This document shows, piece by piece, positions 9,016 through 17,810 of a DNA stretch of 64,000 bases. The notes beneath the pieces were generated by a model. The model did not search any database. It was given only the letters and a program-made list of their open reading frames with translations, and was not told where the DNA came from. The first letter of the stretch is position 1, and each line of letters begins with the position of its first letter. Both the position numbers and the translations under genes were made by a program. The stretch comes from Oceanicola sp. D3 (GTDB lineage Bacteria; Pseudomonadota; Alphaproteobacteria; Rhodobacterales; Rhodobacteraceae): positions 1,302,001 through 1,366,000 of the forward strand of contig NZ_CP040932.1 in the NCBI RefSeq assembly GCF_006351965.1. The letters run 5' to 3'.

Positions 9016-9894
9016 ATGGATGCTGCGATGAAAGACGAGAAGGCGCGGGCGGCGGCGTGGTTTCATGCGCTGCGGGACGAGATCGTGGCGGCGTTCGAGG
9101 GGCTGGAGGACAGCTTTGAGGGCGAGGGTGCGGCGGGGCGCTTTGAAGTGACGCCGACGGTGCGCACCGCCGAGGATGGCAGCGACGCGGGCGGCGGGCT
9201 GATGAGCGTGATGCGCGGTGGGCGCGTCTTTGAGAAGGTGGGGGTGAACGTGTCGGAAGTGTTCGGCACGCTGGGCACGGCGGCGCAGAAGGCGATGGCG
9301 GCGCGGGGCGTGCCCGGGGTGGCGGAAGACCCGCGCTTCTGGGCTTCGGGGATCAGCCTTGTGGCGCATATGCAAAACCCGCATTGCCCCGCCGTTCACA
9401 TGAACACGCGGATGTTTTGGACCCCTTCGGCCTGGTGGTTTGGCGGCGGCTCCGACCTGAACCCCTGCATCGAATACGATGAGGATACGGCGCATTTTCA
9501 TGGGGTGCAGAAGGCGCATTTGGACCCGCATGGGGCGCAGCTTTACCCCGAGCTGAAGGCCTGGGCGGATGAGTATTTTTTCATCCCGCATCGGGGCCGG
9601 GCGCGTGGGGTTGGCGGCATCTTCATGGATGATCGCAACACGGGCGATTGGGAGGGGGATTTTGCGCTGACGCAGGATATCGGGCGGGCTTTTTTGCCGG
9701 CCTATGTGCCGTTGGTAGAAAAGCGGCGCGGCATGGCGTGGGGGGAGGCCGAGAAGGATGCGCAACTGGTGCATCGGGGGCTCTATGCCGAATACAATCT
9801 TGTCTACGACCGGGGCACCAAGTTTGGGCTGGCCACGGGGCATGACGCAAATGCCGTGCTGATGAGCCTGCCGCCGATGGCGAAGTGGGTGTAG
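9016..9894 (+). CDS. hemF: Oxygen-dependent coproporphyrinogen III oxidase
   Basis: Cytosolic haem-biosynthesis enzyme: oxidative decarboxylation of coproporphyrinogen III to protoporphyrinogen IX using O2. 292 residues, normal length. Signature blocks are present: GGGLMSVMRGGRVFEKVGVN, VHMNTRMFW, WWFGGGSDLNP, YFFIPHRGRARGVGGIFMDD and YAEYNLVYDRGTKFGL. ATG 9016 follows GGGGGAGG, which decides the start over the much longer open frame. Presence of HemF points to aerobic haem synthesis and fits the nearby iron island. Confidence 0.97.
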   Translation: MDAAMKDEKARAAAWFHALRDEIVAAFEGLEDSFEGEGAAGRFEVTPTVRTAEDGSDAGGGLMSVMRGGRVFEKVGVNVSEVFGTLGTAAQKAMAARGVPGVAEDPRFWASGISLVAHMQNPHCPAVHMNTRMFWTPSAWWFGGGSDLNPCIEYDEDTAHFHGVQKAHLDPHGAQLYPELKAWADEYFFIPHRGRARGVGGIFMDDRNTGDWEGDFALTQDIGRAFLPAYVPLVEKRRGMAWGEAEKDAQLVHRGLYAEYNLVYDRGTKFGLATGHDANAVLMSLPPMAKWV

Positions 9895-9897
9895 CCG

Positions 9898-11172
9898 CTA
9901 GCGCTCGGTATCCAGCGCGCGGGCGGTGAGCAGCAGGGCGAGGATGGGCAGGTTCTTCAGCAGTGCGCCGTAGGGATCGAGCCAGAGGTGCGGGGCGATG
10001 GCCGTGAGGCCGATGGTGTAGCCGGTAACGAGCAGGAATTGCGCCCAGAAGGTGAGGCGCGGGTGCCAGTTTCGGAACAGGGCGGCGGCAAGCGCAAGGT
10101 CGAGCACGCCGAAGGCGCGGGCGGCGGTGATGAGGGTGTCGTCCGGCAGGCCGGTGGCGGCGAGGTCTGGCAGGTAGGCGCTGGGCGGGGCGAAGAGGCC
10201 GAGCAGGCCGGAGATCAGCCAGAGCAGCAGGAGGGTGAGGCGCAGGAGGGGGCGCAGCAGGTAGAGGCGTGCGTGCCAGAGGTCGGCGGGCGAGGGCGGA
10301 CGTCTGGCGAGGAACTCGGAGGCGCCGCGGAGGGGCTGCGCGGTTTCAGCCAGCACGCCGTGTTCCAGTTGGTTGATGGCGGTGGTGGAGAAGGGGCCTG
10401 CGCGCATGGCGTCACCGAGCTTGCCCATGAGGCGGGCCATCGCCATGGGAATGGGCAGCGCGGGCACGGGGCGCAGGCCGAGGTGGGCGCGGGTGGCGGC
10501 GGTGAGTTGCTTGAGCGTGAGCGTATCGGCCCCGCCAGTGACGATGGGCTTGGGGCCATTGTCTTCTTCGGTGGCGGCGAGGAGGCGCTGGGCGAGGTCT
10601 TCAGCGTGGCAGGGGTTGAAGCGATGCTTGCCGCGCCCGAGGACGGGGGTGAGCAGCGGGAAGGCGGCGAGGCCGCGCAGCACCGCCGAACCGCCATAGG
10701 CCCCATCGGAGAGCACGAGGCCCGCACGCAGGATGGTGAGGCGGTGGCGGCCATTCTCGGAGGCGAGCTGTGCGGTGCTTTCGCCGGTGCGGCGGGCTTG
10801 GGCGAAGGGGGTTTGCGCCTCGATGCCTACGGCGGAGAGCAGCACGAGGAAGCTGCCGTGGGGCAGGGCATCATAGAGCGCGGCGGGGGCGTGTTCGTGG
10901 ACGGCGGCCATGGCGGAGGGCGAGCCGGTGAGCAGGCCCGCGCAGTTGATGACGCCGTGGGCGGTGCGGGCGAGATCCTTCCAGCTTGAGGCGGAGTGCC
11001 ATTTTTCGGCGGTGAGATCGGCGTGGAAGGTTTCAAACCCCAGCGCCTTCAGCGCGGCGGTGCGCCGCGCGATGCAGGTGACACGGTGGCCTGCGGCGCG
11101 GGCGGCGAAGGCGACGTGGCGGCCGATGAAACCGTCTGCGCCGAGCAGGAGGATGTGCTTGGTGTCGCTCAC
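9898..11172 (-). CDS. NAD(P)-binding SDR-type protein fused to a DoxX-like membrane domain
   Basis: 424 residues. The N-terminal half is an extended-SDR/NmrA-like Rossmann domain (HILLLGADGFIGRHVA near residue 5). The C-terminal third has about four membrane helices of DoxX-like type (LLRPLLRLTLLLLWLISGLLG ...). The start is GTG 11172, which overlaps the TGA of the upstream LysE gene as GTGA; no ATG gives as good a fit. The coupling implies translation with the exporter. Substrate unknown; the fusion implies a membrane-anchored oxidoreductase. Confidence 0.75.
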   Translation of the reverse strand: MSDTKHILLLGADGFIGRHVAFAARAAGHRVTCIARRTAALKALGFETFHADLTAEKWHSASSWKDLARTAHGVINCAGLLTGSPSAMAAVHEHAPAALYDALPHGSFLVLLSAVGIEAQTPFAQARRTGESTAQLASENGRHRLTILRAGLVLSDGAYGGSAVLRGLAAFPLLTPVLGRGKHRFNPCHAEDLAQRLLAATEEDNGPKPIVTGGADTLTLKQLTAATRAHLGLRPVPALPIPMAMARLMGKLGDAMRAGPFSTTAINQLEHGVLAETAQPLRGASEFLARRPPSPADLWHARLYLLRPLLRLTLLLLWLISGLLGLFAPPSAYLPDLAATGLPDDTLITAARAFGVLDLALAAALFRNWHPRLTFWAQFLLVTGYTIGLTAIAPHLWLDPYGALLKNLPILALLLTARALDTER

Positions 11173-11789
11173 GCGCGGCGCAGCATGGCGGTGGCCGCGG
11201 CCATGGTAAGGAGCGCCCCGCCGCCTGCACGGGTGAGCCATGTCAGCACCGCGGGACGGCGGATGGTGGCGCGGAGCCGGTCGGCGGCCAGCGCATAGGC
11301 CAGCGCGTTGACGGCGGCGAGGGTGACGAAGGTGGTGGTGAGGATCGCGAACTGGGGGAGCAGTGGCTGGGCGGGGGTGACGAACTGGGGCACGAAGGCG
11401 ATGAAGAAGGCGATGCTCTTGGGGTTCAGCGCCGTGACCGTGGCGGCGTGGCGGAAGATGGTGGCGGGGCGGGCCTGCGCGGCTTCGGGGCGATCAAGCG
11501 AGGCGGCGGGGGCGCGCAGGAGCTTGAGGCCGAGGTAGGCGAGGTAGAGCGCGCCGGCCCATTTGAGGATCGTGAAGGCGGTGGCGGAGGCGGCGACCAG
11601 CGCGCCGAGGCCCGCGAGGGAGGCGGACATGGCGATGAGGTCGCCTGCCGCAACGCCGCTGGCGCAGGCGAGCGCGGTGCGGCGGCCCTGTGACAGCGCG
11701 TAGGAGAGCACCAGCAGGACGGTGGGGCCGGGGATGAGCAGCAGGGCGGTGGAGGCGGCGGCGAAGGCGAGCCAGAGTTCGAAGGGCAT
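11169..11789 (-). CDS. LysE/RhtB-family exporter
   Basis: 206-residue inner-membrane exporter with six predicted helices and the LysE-family opening LLLIPGPTVLLVLSYALSQG. The start ATG 11789 has AAGGAG 6 bases upstream. Family members export amino acids such as lysine, homoserine or threonine; the substrate here is unknown. The stop overlaps the start of the SDR/DoxX-like gene. Confidence 0.88.
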   Translation of the reverse strand: MPFELWLAFAAASTALLLIPGPTVLLVLSYALSQGRRTALACASGVAAGDLIAMSASLAGLGALVAASATAFTILKWAGALYLAYLGLKLLRAPAASLDRPEAAQARPATIFRHAATVTALNPKSIAFFIAFVPQFVTPAQPLLPQFAILTTTFVTLAAVNALAYALAADRLRATIRRPAVLTWLTRAGGGALLTMAAATAMLRRA

Positions 11790-11894
11790 GGGTGTCTCCT
11801 TTGGAGGGGAGGAAGCCACGGGGGGCACGGGGCGTCAATGGGGTGGACAAGTTAGCCATGGTGAGCACGATGAGTAAGAAAACAGGGTCAAGGT

Positions 11895-12320
11895 ATGACG
11901 CCAAAACAATTGCGCAGGCGCGTTAAACTTCTGGAGGAAGACACTCCCAAGCACAAAGCTCTGGAGCTTGCGCTTTCTGAAGGCGTTGGGTTTGGAAACG
12001 CTTGGTATTCCAGCCAAAAAGAACATTGCCTGGGGTGGCTCGCCCAATATGACAGTCCCGGCGCTTACAATCGAAAGATCACAAGCGGTCGGGACGCTCG
12101 CTTCTTCTACAACCACGGGCAATGCGCGCCGATGCTGGTTTGGCTTGCGGAAGCAGTCTGTGTGCCGAGTGAAAAACTGAGCGCAGGCATTGCTTCTGTG
12201 CTCAAGGCCGGGCCGCGCAACGCGAGCCAGTGTGGAGCATTCCGCAAGCATGTGACATGGGACGACATTGAAGAGCGGCTTCCTGAGCCCAAGAGCTTCA
12301 TTAGCAGATTACTGAGCTGA
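11895..12320 (+). CDS. Hypothetical protein, lower-GC gene
   Basis: 141 residues, no signal peptide or membrane helix, moderately basic. Segments such as GNAWYSSQKEHCLGWLAQYDSPGAYNRK and FYNHGQCAPMLVWLAEA look like a folded globular protein, but I do not recognise a family. Codon use is visibly more AT-rich than in its neighbours, with more AAA, CAA and TTC/TCT. It sits between a LysE operon on the minus strand and the TRIC gene 15 bases downstream. The coding call rests on length and protein-like composition. Confidence 0.5.
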   Translation: MTPKQLRRRVKLLEEDTPKHKALELALSEGVGFGNAWYSSQKEHCLGWLAQYDSPGAYNRKITSGRDARFFYNHGQCAPMLVWLAEAVCVPSEKLSAGIASVLKAGPRNASQCGAFRKHVTWDDIEERLPEPKSFISRLLS

Positions 12321-12335
12321 GGTGAGGGGCGGCAC

Positions 12336-12992
12336 ATGTTTGAGACGGTGACGGCGGTTCTGGATTGGTTCGGGCTTTGCGTCTTTGCGGTGACGGGGGC
12401 GTTGGTGGCCTCGCGCAAGGAGATGGACGTGGTGGGCTTTGTGCTGCTCGCGGTGGTGACCGGCGTGGGCGGCGGCACGGTGCGTGACCTCGTGCTGGGG
12501 CTGTCGCCGGTGTTTTGGGTGGAGCGGCCCGAGGTTTTGCTGGTCTGCGCGGGTGTGGGGGCGGCGGTGTTTTTCGTCGCCCATATCCCGGCCTCGCGCT
12601 ACCGGGTGCTGCTGTGGTTTGACGCTGTGGGCCTTGCGCTGTTTGCCGTGACCGGCGCGGAGCGGGCGCTGGAGGCCGGGGCGGCGCCCTCGGTGGCGGT
12701 GGCCATGGGGGTCGCGACGGCGAGCTTTGGCGGCATTCTGCGCGACCTCTTGGGCGGAGAAGAGCCGGTGATCTTGCGACGGGAGATTTATGTGACGGCG
12801 GCGCTGGCGGGCGCGACGGTGCTGGCGCTGGCCGATGGCGCCGGGGTGGCCCGCGAAATCGCGCTGGGCGCGGGCTTTTCGGTGGCGCTGGCGCTGAGGG
12901 CGGCGGGCCTGTGGTGGGGCCTGTCGCTGCCACGCTACCGGGGCCGGCCCGGGCGGGAGGTCTCCGAGATCGAGGGGGATGGGGAGTGCTGA
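12336..12992 (+). CDS. TRIC / UPF0126 membrane protein
   Basis: 218-residue inner-membrane protein with about seven helices and the internal duplication of the UPF0126 family: FAVTGALVASRKEMD...GVGGGTVRDL in the first half, and FAVTGAERALEAG...ASFGGILRDLLGGEEP in the second. Prokaryotic relatives of trimeric intracellular cation channels; K+ or Na+ conduction is likely. It overlaps the next ion-channel gene. Confidence 0.88.
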   Translation: MFETVTAVLDWFGLCVFAVTGALVASRKEMDVVGFVLLAVVTGVGGGTVRDLVLGLSPVFWVERPEVLLVCAGVGAAVFFVAHIPASRYRVLLWFDAVGLALFAVTGAERALEAGAAPSVAVAMGVATASFGGILRDLLGGEEPVILRREIYVTAALAGATVLALADGAGVAREIALGAGFSVALALRAAGLWWGLSLPRYRGRPGREVSEIEGDGEC

Positions 12993-13420
12993 TCCAGCTG
13001 GTTCTGGGCTCGGCCATAATGGGGCTGACAACAGTGGTGGCGGCGCTGTCGCTTTGGGGGCTTGAGGTGTTTCTGGCCCGCATCCACGCTTGGGTAATCC
13101 GCCCGCCGCAGGGGCCGCGACTGGTGGCGGCGGTTTCGGCGGTGATGCTCTGGACCATTCTGGTCATGTCGGCCGCGGTCTGGATCTGGGGGCTGGCCTT
13201 CTGGGGGCTGGGGGTGTTCGTGACGCTGGAAGCCTCAATTTACTTCTCGCTTGTTTCCTTCACCACGCTGGGCTTCGGAGACATCCTGCTGCCGCTGGAA
13301 TGGCGCCTGCTGGGCGGGCTGGCGGCGGCGAACGGGCTGTTGGTGTTTGCCCTGCTGGCGGCGATGCTGGTGGAAACCCTGCGCCAGACGCGGCTCCGGC
13401 AGCGGGGAGACCGGGGGTAG
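12986..13420 (+). CDS. Two-TM potassium channel family protein
   Basis: 144 residues from GTG 12986, overlapping the TRIC gene's last codons by 7 bases. Two or three membrane helices flank a pore loop with a K+ selectivity filter (TTLGFGD) near residue 95. There is no RCK or cyclic-nucleotide domain, so it is a bare pore module. Overlap with the TRIC gene suggests the two cation-channel proteins are made together. The frame is open further upstream but only as TRIC-overlapping, non-family sequence. Confidence 0.8.
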   Translation: MLIQLVLGSAIMGLTTVVAALSLWGLEVFLARIHAWVIRPPQGPRLVAAVSAVMLWTILVMSAAVWIWGLAFWGLGVFVTLEASIYFSLVSFTTLGFGDILLPLEWRLLGGLAAANGLLVFALLAAMLVETLRQTRLRQRGDRG

Positions 13421-13445
13421 GGCGGCAAGTGAGGCGACGGCTTTC

Positions 13446-14276
13446 CTAATCGAACCCAGCGCGGAAACTGGTGGCCGTCAGGGTGACGTGGTGCTCCAGC
13501 GGTGGGCGGAGTTCGAAGAGACCCGGCGCTCGAGCGAAGTTGTAGAGACGGAAGAGGTGCCACTCCTCGCGCTGGGCACTGGCCACATTCAACTCATTTT
13601 GGGAGATATGAAACGGGGTGCGGTCTGGCCCGTTTGTTGTTTTGACTTCCAGCAAGCGTGGCTGACCATCGGGGGTGAAGCTCGCGATATCAAAACCTGC
13701 GCCATCCCCTTCTTCGCGACTTGTCCAGACGACCTGTTTTGCCAGATCTCCGCGTCCAGCGCGGCGCAGACTGTCTTTCTCGTGCTCAAAGGCCAGTTCC
13801 TCTCCAGCAGTTCCAAGGGTGCGGTTTCTTTCGTCGCGAGCGGCCACGTCGAAATGCCGAGCTATGGCGCGGACTTGCTCCTCCTCTTCCGTTGGAGGAG
13901 CATTGCGCAGGGTCGGAGCGACGCCTGCAAAGAGCGGCGGACGCTCGCCCATGCCTTGCGGCGCGGCGCGGGGCAGGCGCTCGATCCATTCGGGGTGGTG
14001 GGTAAGCCAGCGGTTGATTGCCTCTTTCAGAGAGTCCTGAATGTTGTACCGCGGCAGGTAGCCGGTGAGGATCGGTTGGGCAAAACCGAGGAGGGCAGCA
14101 GAGATGTTACAGTGTTTGAACTCTACAGAGCCGCGGGAGCGCCCGGTTCTTGCCTGAAGGGCCCGGTTATGTGCTGCTTTGTTGTAGGCGCGCCCGCAAA
14201 GGTCATCAGCGAGCATATCGAAGTAATCCGCGACGATCGCGTCGTTCTCTTCATCTGTCCACGGTCCTTCTGCCAT
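13446..14276 (-). CDS. DUF3883 protein, PD-(D/E)XK nuclease-like
   Basis: 276 residues, cytosolic. The C-terminal part (about 155-255) matches DUF3883: GTAGEELAFEHEK at 155, GFDIASF at 195, LLEVKTT at 208, FHISQNEL at 222 and a closing LFRLYNF. D196, E210 and K212 fit the D...ExK core of restriction-endonuclease-like folds. The N-terminus (WTDEENDAIVADYFDML) is a helical domain often seen with restriction-type proteins. It stands alone, with no methylase or helicase adjacent. Nuclease activity and a defence role are inferred. Confidence 0.75.
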   Translation of the reverse strand: MAEGPWTDEENDAIVADYFDMLADDLCGRAYNKAAHNRALQARTGRSRGSVEFKHCNISAALLGFAQPILTGYLPRYNIQDSLKEAINRWLTHHPEWIERLPRAAPQGMGERPPLFAGVAPTLRNAPPTEEEEQVRAIARHFDVAARDERNRTLGTAGEELAFEHEKDSLRRAGRGDLAKQVVWTSREEGDGAGFDIASFTPDGQPRLLEVKTTNGPDRTPFHISQNELNVASAQREEWHLFRLYNFARAPGLFELRPPLEHHVTLTATSFRAGFD

Positions 14277-14365
14277 GATGGCCAGGGTAAGGACTCTTGG
14301 CGCAGGGCGGCAAGGGCTGCTCTGTGGGGCTTTCCTTTGGGGCGCGGGCGTCCCACATAGGGGCC

Positions 14366-15175
14366 ATGACGGGTGAGACGCGACAGGTGAGGGTGCGGGG
14401 CTTTGTGCGGGAGACTTTCGGGTTTCGTGGCACGCTGGCGTTGCATCGGGCGGCCTTTGGGTTGGATCTGGTGCGGGCGCCGGTCAACGTGGTTTTGGCG
14501 CCGCTCTTCCTGCTGGTGAAGCTGCTGGGGCTGATTGCGCGGCTGTGCCGGGCGCGGCGGCTGGCGGGGTGGCTGCTATCGCGGCGGTTGCTGTTTGAAA
14601 CCGCTGTGAGCCGGAAGGTGGCGGCGCGGGTGCGGGGCTTTGTGGCCGAGTTGGACGCAGCGGGCGTGGGGCCGGGTGCGCCGGAGCCTGTGGTGGCGCA
14701 GGCGGTGGAGGATTACGTGGGCGTGCGCAACGCGGTGGCCGAGATCACAACGGTGCTCTTTGTGCTGCTGACGGGCTGGGCGCTGTTCCATTCGGCCACG
14801 CTGGGTGTGATTTCGCTTGCGGGGCCGGTGGCCGATATGCGGGCGCAGGCGCTGGCGATTGAGAATTACTGGGCCGGGCAATGGCTGGGGCAGGTTTACT
14901 TTGGCTGGTTTCCGCGCTCGCTGGACCCGTGGCAGGTGGTGGCGACCGGGGTTGTGCTGGCGATGGCGGCCTCACTGGTGACGACCTTTGCCGGGCTACT
15001 GGCGGACCCGGTGCAGCTTTGGCTGGGCGTGCATCGGCGGCGGATGATGCGGCTGTTGGCGCGGCTGGAGCGGCAGGCCGCGAGCGCCTCGGGCCTCAGC
15101 CGGGAACATGCGGTGGCGCGGCTGGGCGACCTTACCGATATTGCGCTGGCACTTTGGCGGGCGATGCGGCCCTGA
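14366..15175 (+). CDS. Membrane protein of unknown function (DUF6635-like)
   Basis: 269 residues with three or four membrane helices (LVRAPVNVVLAPLFLLVKLLG near 35, the 130-160 stretch, the 205-230 stretch) and a basic C-terminal helix (RRRMMRLLARLERQA). ATG 14366 is chosen over the earlier in-frame ATG at 14297, which overlaps the promoter of the divergent DUF3883 gene. I recall similar roseobacter proteins classed as DUF6635; function unknown. Confidence 0.65.
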   Translation: MTGETRQVRVRGFVRETFGFRGTLALHRAAFGLDLVRAPVNVVLAPLFLLVKLLGLIARLCRARRLAGWLLSRRLLFETAVSRKVAARVRGFVAELDAAGVGPGAPEPVVAQAVEDYVGVRNAVAEITTVLFVLLTGWALFHSATLGVISLAGPVADMRAQALAIENYWAGQWLGQVYFGWFPRSLDPWQVVATGVVLAMAASLVTTFAGLLADPVQLWLGVHRRRMMRLLARLERQAASASGLSREHAVARLGDLTDIALALWRAMRP

Positions 15176-15239
15176 CGTTTGTGGGCGCCACGCGTTTGCC
15201 CGCCCGTCTTGTCAGGTTTTGACAGGCAGGGCGCTGATT

Positions 15240-16751
15240 TCAGAGGGAATTGAGGTAGCGCAGGAGAGCGGCGCGGTCTGCCGGGGGCATGGTTGCCACC
15301 TTGTCACGCTGGGCCTGAGCCTCGCCGCCGTGCCAGAGGATCGCCTCCAGCAGATTGCGGGCGCGGCCATCGTGGAGGAACTGGGTGTGGCCCGAAACCT
15401 GCTCTGTCAGGCCGATGCCCCAGAGCGGCGCGGTGCGCCATTCGCGGCCCGTGGCGCGGGCCTCGGGGCGGTGATCGGCCAGCCCTTCGCCCATGTCATG
15501 CAGCAGAAAGTCGGAATAGGGCCAGATGAGCTGGAAGCTTTGCTCGGGCTGGTCGGTGAGCCTGTGGGTGACGAATTTGGGCGTGTGGCAGCTTGTGCAG
15601 CCTGTTTCGTAGAACACCTGCTTGCCGCGCAGCACCTGCGCGTCATCGACGGCGGCGCGGGCGGGGACGGCGAGGTTGCGGGAGTAGAAGGTGACGAGGT
15701 CGAGCCCGTCGGCACCGATCTCGAAGCCGCGGGCGTCGGTGTCGCCGTGAGGGGCTTGTTGGCATGCGGCTTGGGCGAGGGCGCAGTCACCGGCGCCACT
15801 GGGGTGCAGGGGCGAGCTGATGCCGATGTCACCGGCGAAGGCGGCGGCGGATTGCTCGCGGATGGTGGGCATCCCGGCCTTCAGGCCGAAGCGGCCGAGC
15901 ATGGGTTTGTCATGCTCCAGCGACCAGACGATGTTGGCGCGGCCCGAGATGCCGTCGTTGTTTTTATCGTCGGGGTCGGCGTTTGCGAGGATGTCGGCGG
16001 CCGGGATCGCCTCGATCAGGCCGAGGCCGATCATTTGGGGCGCGACGCGGGGGGAGAGCATGGCCTGCGGGTGGAGCGGGCCCCAGCCGAGGTTTTCGGC
16101 GGTGTAGGTGGGGGCGCGGAGGCTGGCCGTTTCACCGCCTGACAGCTGCACCGGGATTTCCGAATAGGTGATGCCGAGGCGGTATTCGGCGGGGATGCCC
16201 GGCAGGGAATGGTCCTGCATTTGGCCGCCGTAGGTGGGCTCGGGGAGGGTGGCGATGTAATCGGCGATCTCTTCGATGCCGTCCTCCGGGCCGCCGGGGA
16301 TGGAGACGCGCAGGAACATGGTGGTGCCGTCATCTTCACCCGCAACGGGTGGGTGGCCGCGCCCATCTTTCAGGTGGCAGCGCTGACAGGAGCGGGCGTT
16401 GTAGAGCGGACCGAGGCCATCGGAGGCGAGGGTGGAGGCGGGGGCGGAGACCCAGAGCTTGCGGAACAGGCCGTTGCCCAGTTTGAAATCGAGCTCGCGG
16501 GCGAAGTCGATGTTGCCGGAGGGTTGGGAGAAGGCATCGGCGTTGTCGCGACGGCGGACGGTGGCCGCGCCGCCGGGGTTTTGTTCGAAGGCTTCGGCGG
16601 CGGTGAAGCTGGTGGCGGGGGCGGTGACGGCCGAGATACGGACGGCTTCGGCCTCGGTGCGGGGGACCACGGGCAGGTGATCGTCGGCCAGGGTTTGGGC
16701 CGTGGCGGGTGTGGCCAGCAGGGCGAGGAGGGCGGAGAGGCGGAGGGGCAT
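15240..16751 (-). CDS. Di-haem oxidoreductase, DUF1111 / thiol-oxidoreductase family
   Basis: 503 residues with a Sec signal peptide (residues 1-19), hence periplasmic. Two covalent haem c sites are visible: CQRCH at 122-126 and CTSCH at 385-389. ATG 16751 is the start of the signal peptide; the frame runs further back into a repeat. In many bacteria this family is linked to imelysins in iron-uptake clusters, where it is thought to change iron or thiol redox state. Here it lies downstream of imelysin, bfd and bfr on the same strand. Confidence 0.88.
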   Translation of the reverse strand: MPLRLSALLALLATPATAQTLADDHLPVVPRTEAEAVRISAVTAPATSFTAAEAFEQNPGGAATVRRRDNADAFSQPSGNIDFARELDFKLGNGLFRKLWVSAPASTLASDGLGPLYNARSCQRCHLKDGRGHPPVAGEDDGTTMFLRVSIPGGPEDGIEEIADYIATLPEPTYGGQMQDHSLPGIPAEYRLGITYSEIPVQLSGGETASLRAPTYTAENLGWGPLHPQAMLSPRVAPQMIGLGLIEAIPAADILANADPDDKNNDGISGRANIVWSLEHDKPMLGRFGLKAGMPTIREQSAAAFAGDIGISSPLHPSGAGDCALAQAACQQAPHGDTDARGFEIGADGLDLVTFYSRNLAVPARAAVDDAQVLRGKQVFYETGCTSCHTPKFVTHRLTDQPEQSFQLIWPYSDFLLHDMGEGLADHRPEARATGREWRTAPLWGIGLTEQVSGHTQFLHDGRARNLLEAILWHGGEAQAQRDKVATMPPADRAALLRYLNSL

Positions 16752-16768
16752 GGTTGGCGCGTTCGGTT

Positions 16769-16790
16769 GGTGGGTTTCGCCCACCCTACG
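16769..16790. repeat. GGTGGG...CCCACC palindromic repeat
   Basis: Single copy of the repeat family found at 3617 and 30751 (GGTGGG, 5-base loop, CCCACCCTACG). It lies 18 bases upstream of the di-haem oxidoreductase start. Confidence 0.7.
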
Positions 16791-16858
16791 GCGGGTGGGG
16801 GACGGGATCATGCAGTGGTTACGCGCGATGACCCCGGATTATTCGGCCCCTCCTCAAG

Positions 16859-16946
16859 CTGTCATCCTCGGGCTCGATCCGGGGATGTCCCGCCGCAAGA
16901 GATCCTCGGGTCAGGCCCGAGGATGACGGGCGCGTCCCGAGGATGA
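16859..16946. repeat. GTCATCCTCGGG / CCCGAGGATGAC repeat cluster
   Basis: A forward copy (TGTCATCCTCGGGCTCGATC from 16859) is followed by an inverted copy ending CCCGAGGATGAC (16915-16926) and a partial third copy (16935-16946). This GTCATCCTCGGG-type repeat is widespread in intergenic DNA of alphaproteobacteria. It separates bfr from the oxidoreductase gene and may form a long hairpin between them. Confidence 0.7.
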
Positions 16947-16958
16947 CGAGGCGAGGCG

Positions 16959-17444
16959 CTACTCGGCGTCCGCAGCGGTGGAGGCGTTGATCTGGGCGTA
17001 GTTCTGCTCGCCCACGCGGTCGTGCAGATCAAGCTGGGTTTCGAGAAAGTCGATATGGCCTTCTTCGTCGGCCATCAGCTCTTCGAACAGGTTTTTCGAC
17101 ACGTAGTCGCCCACGCTTTCGCAATGGTCGCGCGCTTCCTTGTAGAGCGTGCGGGCCTCGTGCTCGGCGGCGAGGTCGGCTTCCAGCATTTCCTTCGGGG
17201 TCTCGCCAATGCGCAGCGGATCGAGCTTTTGCAGGTTGGGGTGGCCTTCAAGGAAGAGGATGCGGGTGATGAGCTTGTCGGCGTGGTGCATCTCTTCGAT
17301 GCTCTCCTCGCGCGATTTGTCGGCAAGGCCCTTGAGGCCCATGTCGTCTTGCATCCGGTAGTGCAGCCAATACTGGTTGACGGCGGTCAGCTCTGACCGG
17401 AGTGCTGCGTTGAGGTATTCGATGACCTTTTCGTCGCCTTTCAT
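16959..17444 (-). CDS. bfr: Bacterioferritin
   Basis: 161 residues; 24-mer iron-storage protein with haem at subunit interfaces. All ferroxidase ligands are in place: E18, E51, H54, E94, E127 and H130. The haem ligand M52 is present. ATG 17444 overlaps the stop codon of bfd (ATGA), so storage and release proteins are translationally coupled. Iron-limited control is likely but no binding site is certain. Confidence 0.97.
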   Translation of the reverse strand: MKGDEKVIEYLNAALRSELTAVNQYWLHYRMQDDMGLKGLADKSREESIEEMHHADKLITRILFLEGHPNLQKLDPLRIGETPKEMLEADLAAEHEARTLYKEARDHCESVGDYVSKNLFEELMADEEGHIDFLETQLDLHDRVGEQNYAQINASTAADAE

Positions 17445-17686
17445 GCGCTCTTTCCTCTCATGCGATCTGTTCTGAGGCCGCGCAATTCGGGCGGAACCTC
17501 CAGGTTGGTATTAGCACGCATGGTGGAGAGAAACAGGGGCATACAGCCGCCGCAATCGGCGCGTTTGCCGAGCGCGTGGTAGATCTTGCCGGGGGTGATG
17601 ATCGTTTTCGGGTCGGCGGCGCGCATCCAGTCGATGGCGGCGTGGATATCGCGATCATTAATGCTTTGGCAGTGGCAGACGATCAT
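17441..17686 (-). CDS. bfd: Bacterioferritin-associated ferredoxin
   Basis: 81 residues. [2Fe-2S] ligands follow the Bfd pattern C-x-C ... C-x2-C: C4, C6, C45 and C48. In characterised systems Bfd docks on bacterioferritin and gives electrons to release stored Fe2+. The C-terminal tail after residue 60 is longer and basic. It is immediately upstream of bfr with a 4-base overlap. Confidence 0.93.
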   Translation of the reverse strand: MIVCHCQSINDRDIHAAIDWMRAADPKTIITPGKIYHALGKRADCGGCMPLFLSTMRANTNLEVPPELRGLRTDRMRGKSA

Positions 17687-17810
17687 TTTGGCAGGCCCTT
17701 GGCTGGCTGTGCTGTGGCGTGCGGGGGCGCGGCGGGGCGCCCCCGGGGGTGTTTTGTGAGCGTTTCACTTGGGCGGTTTTGGCGCAGCAGCCCAATGAAA
17801 CGGGCCGGTT

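Noticed and set aside
17723-17744. GGGGGCGC/GCGCCCCC hairpin as a terminator between imelysin and bfd
   Set aside because: The T-rich side is on the plus strand while both genes are on the minus strand; function unclear.
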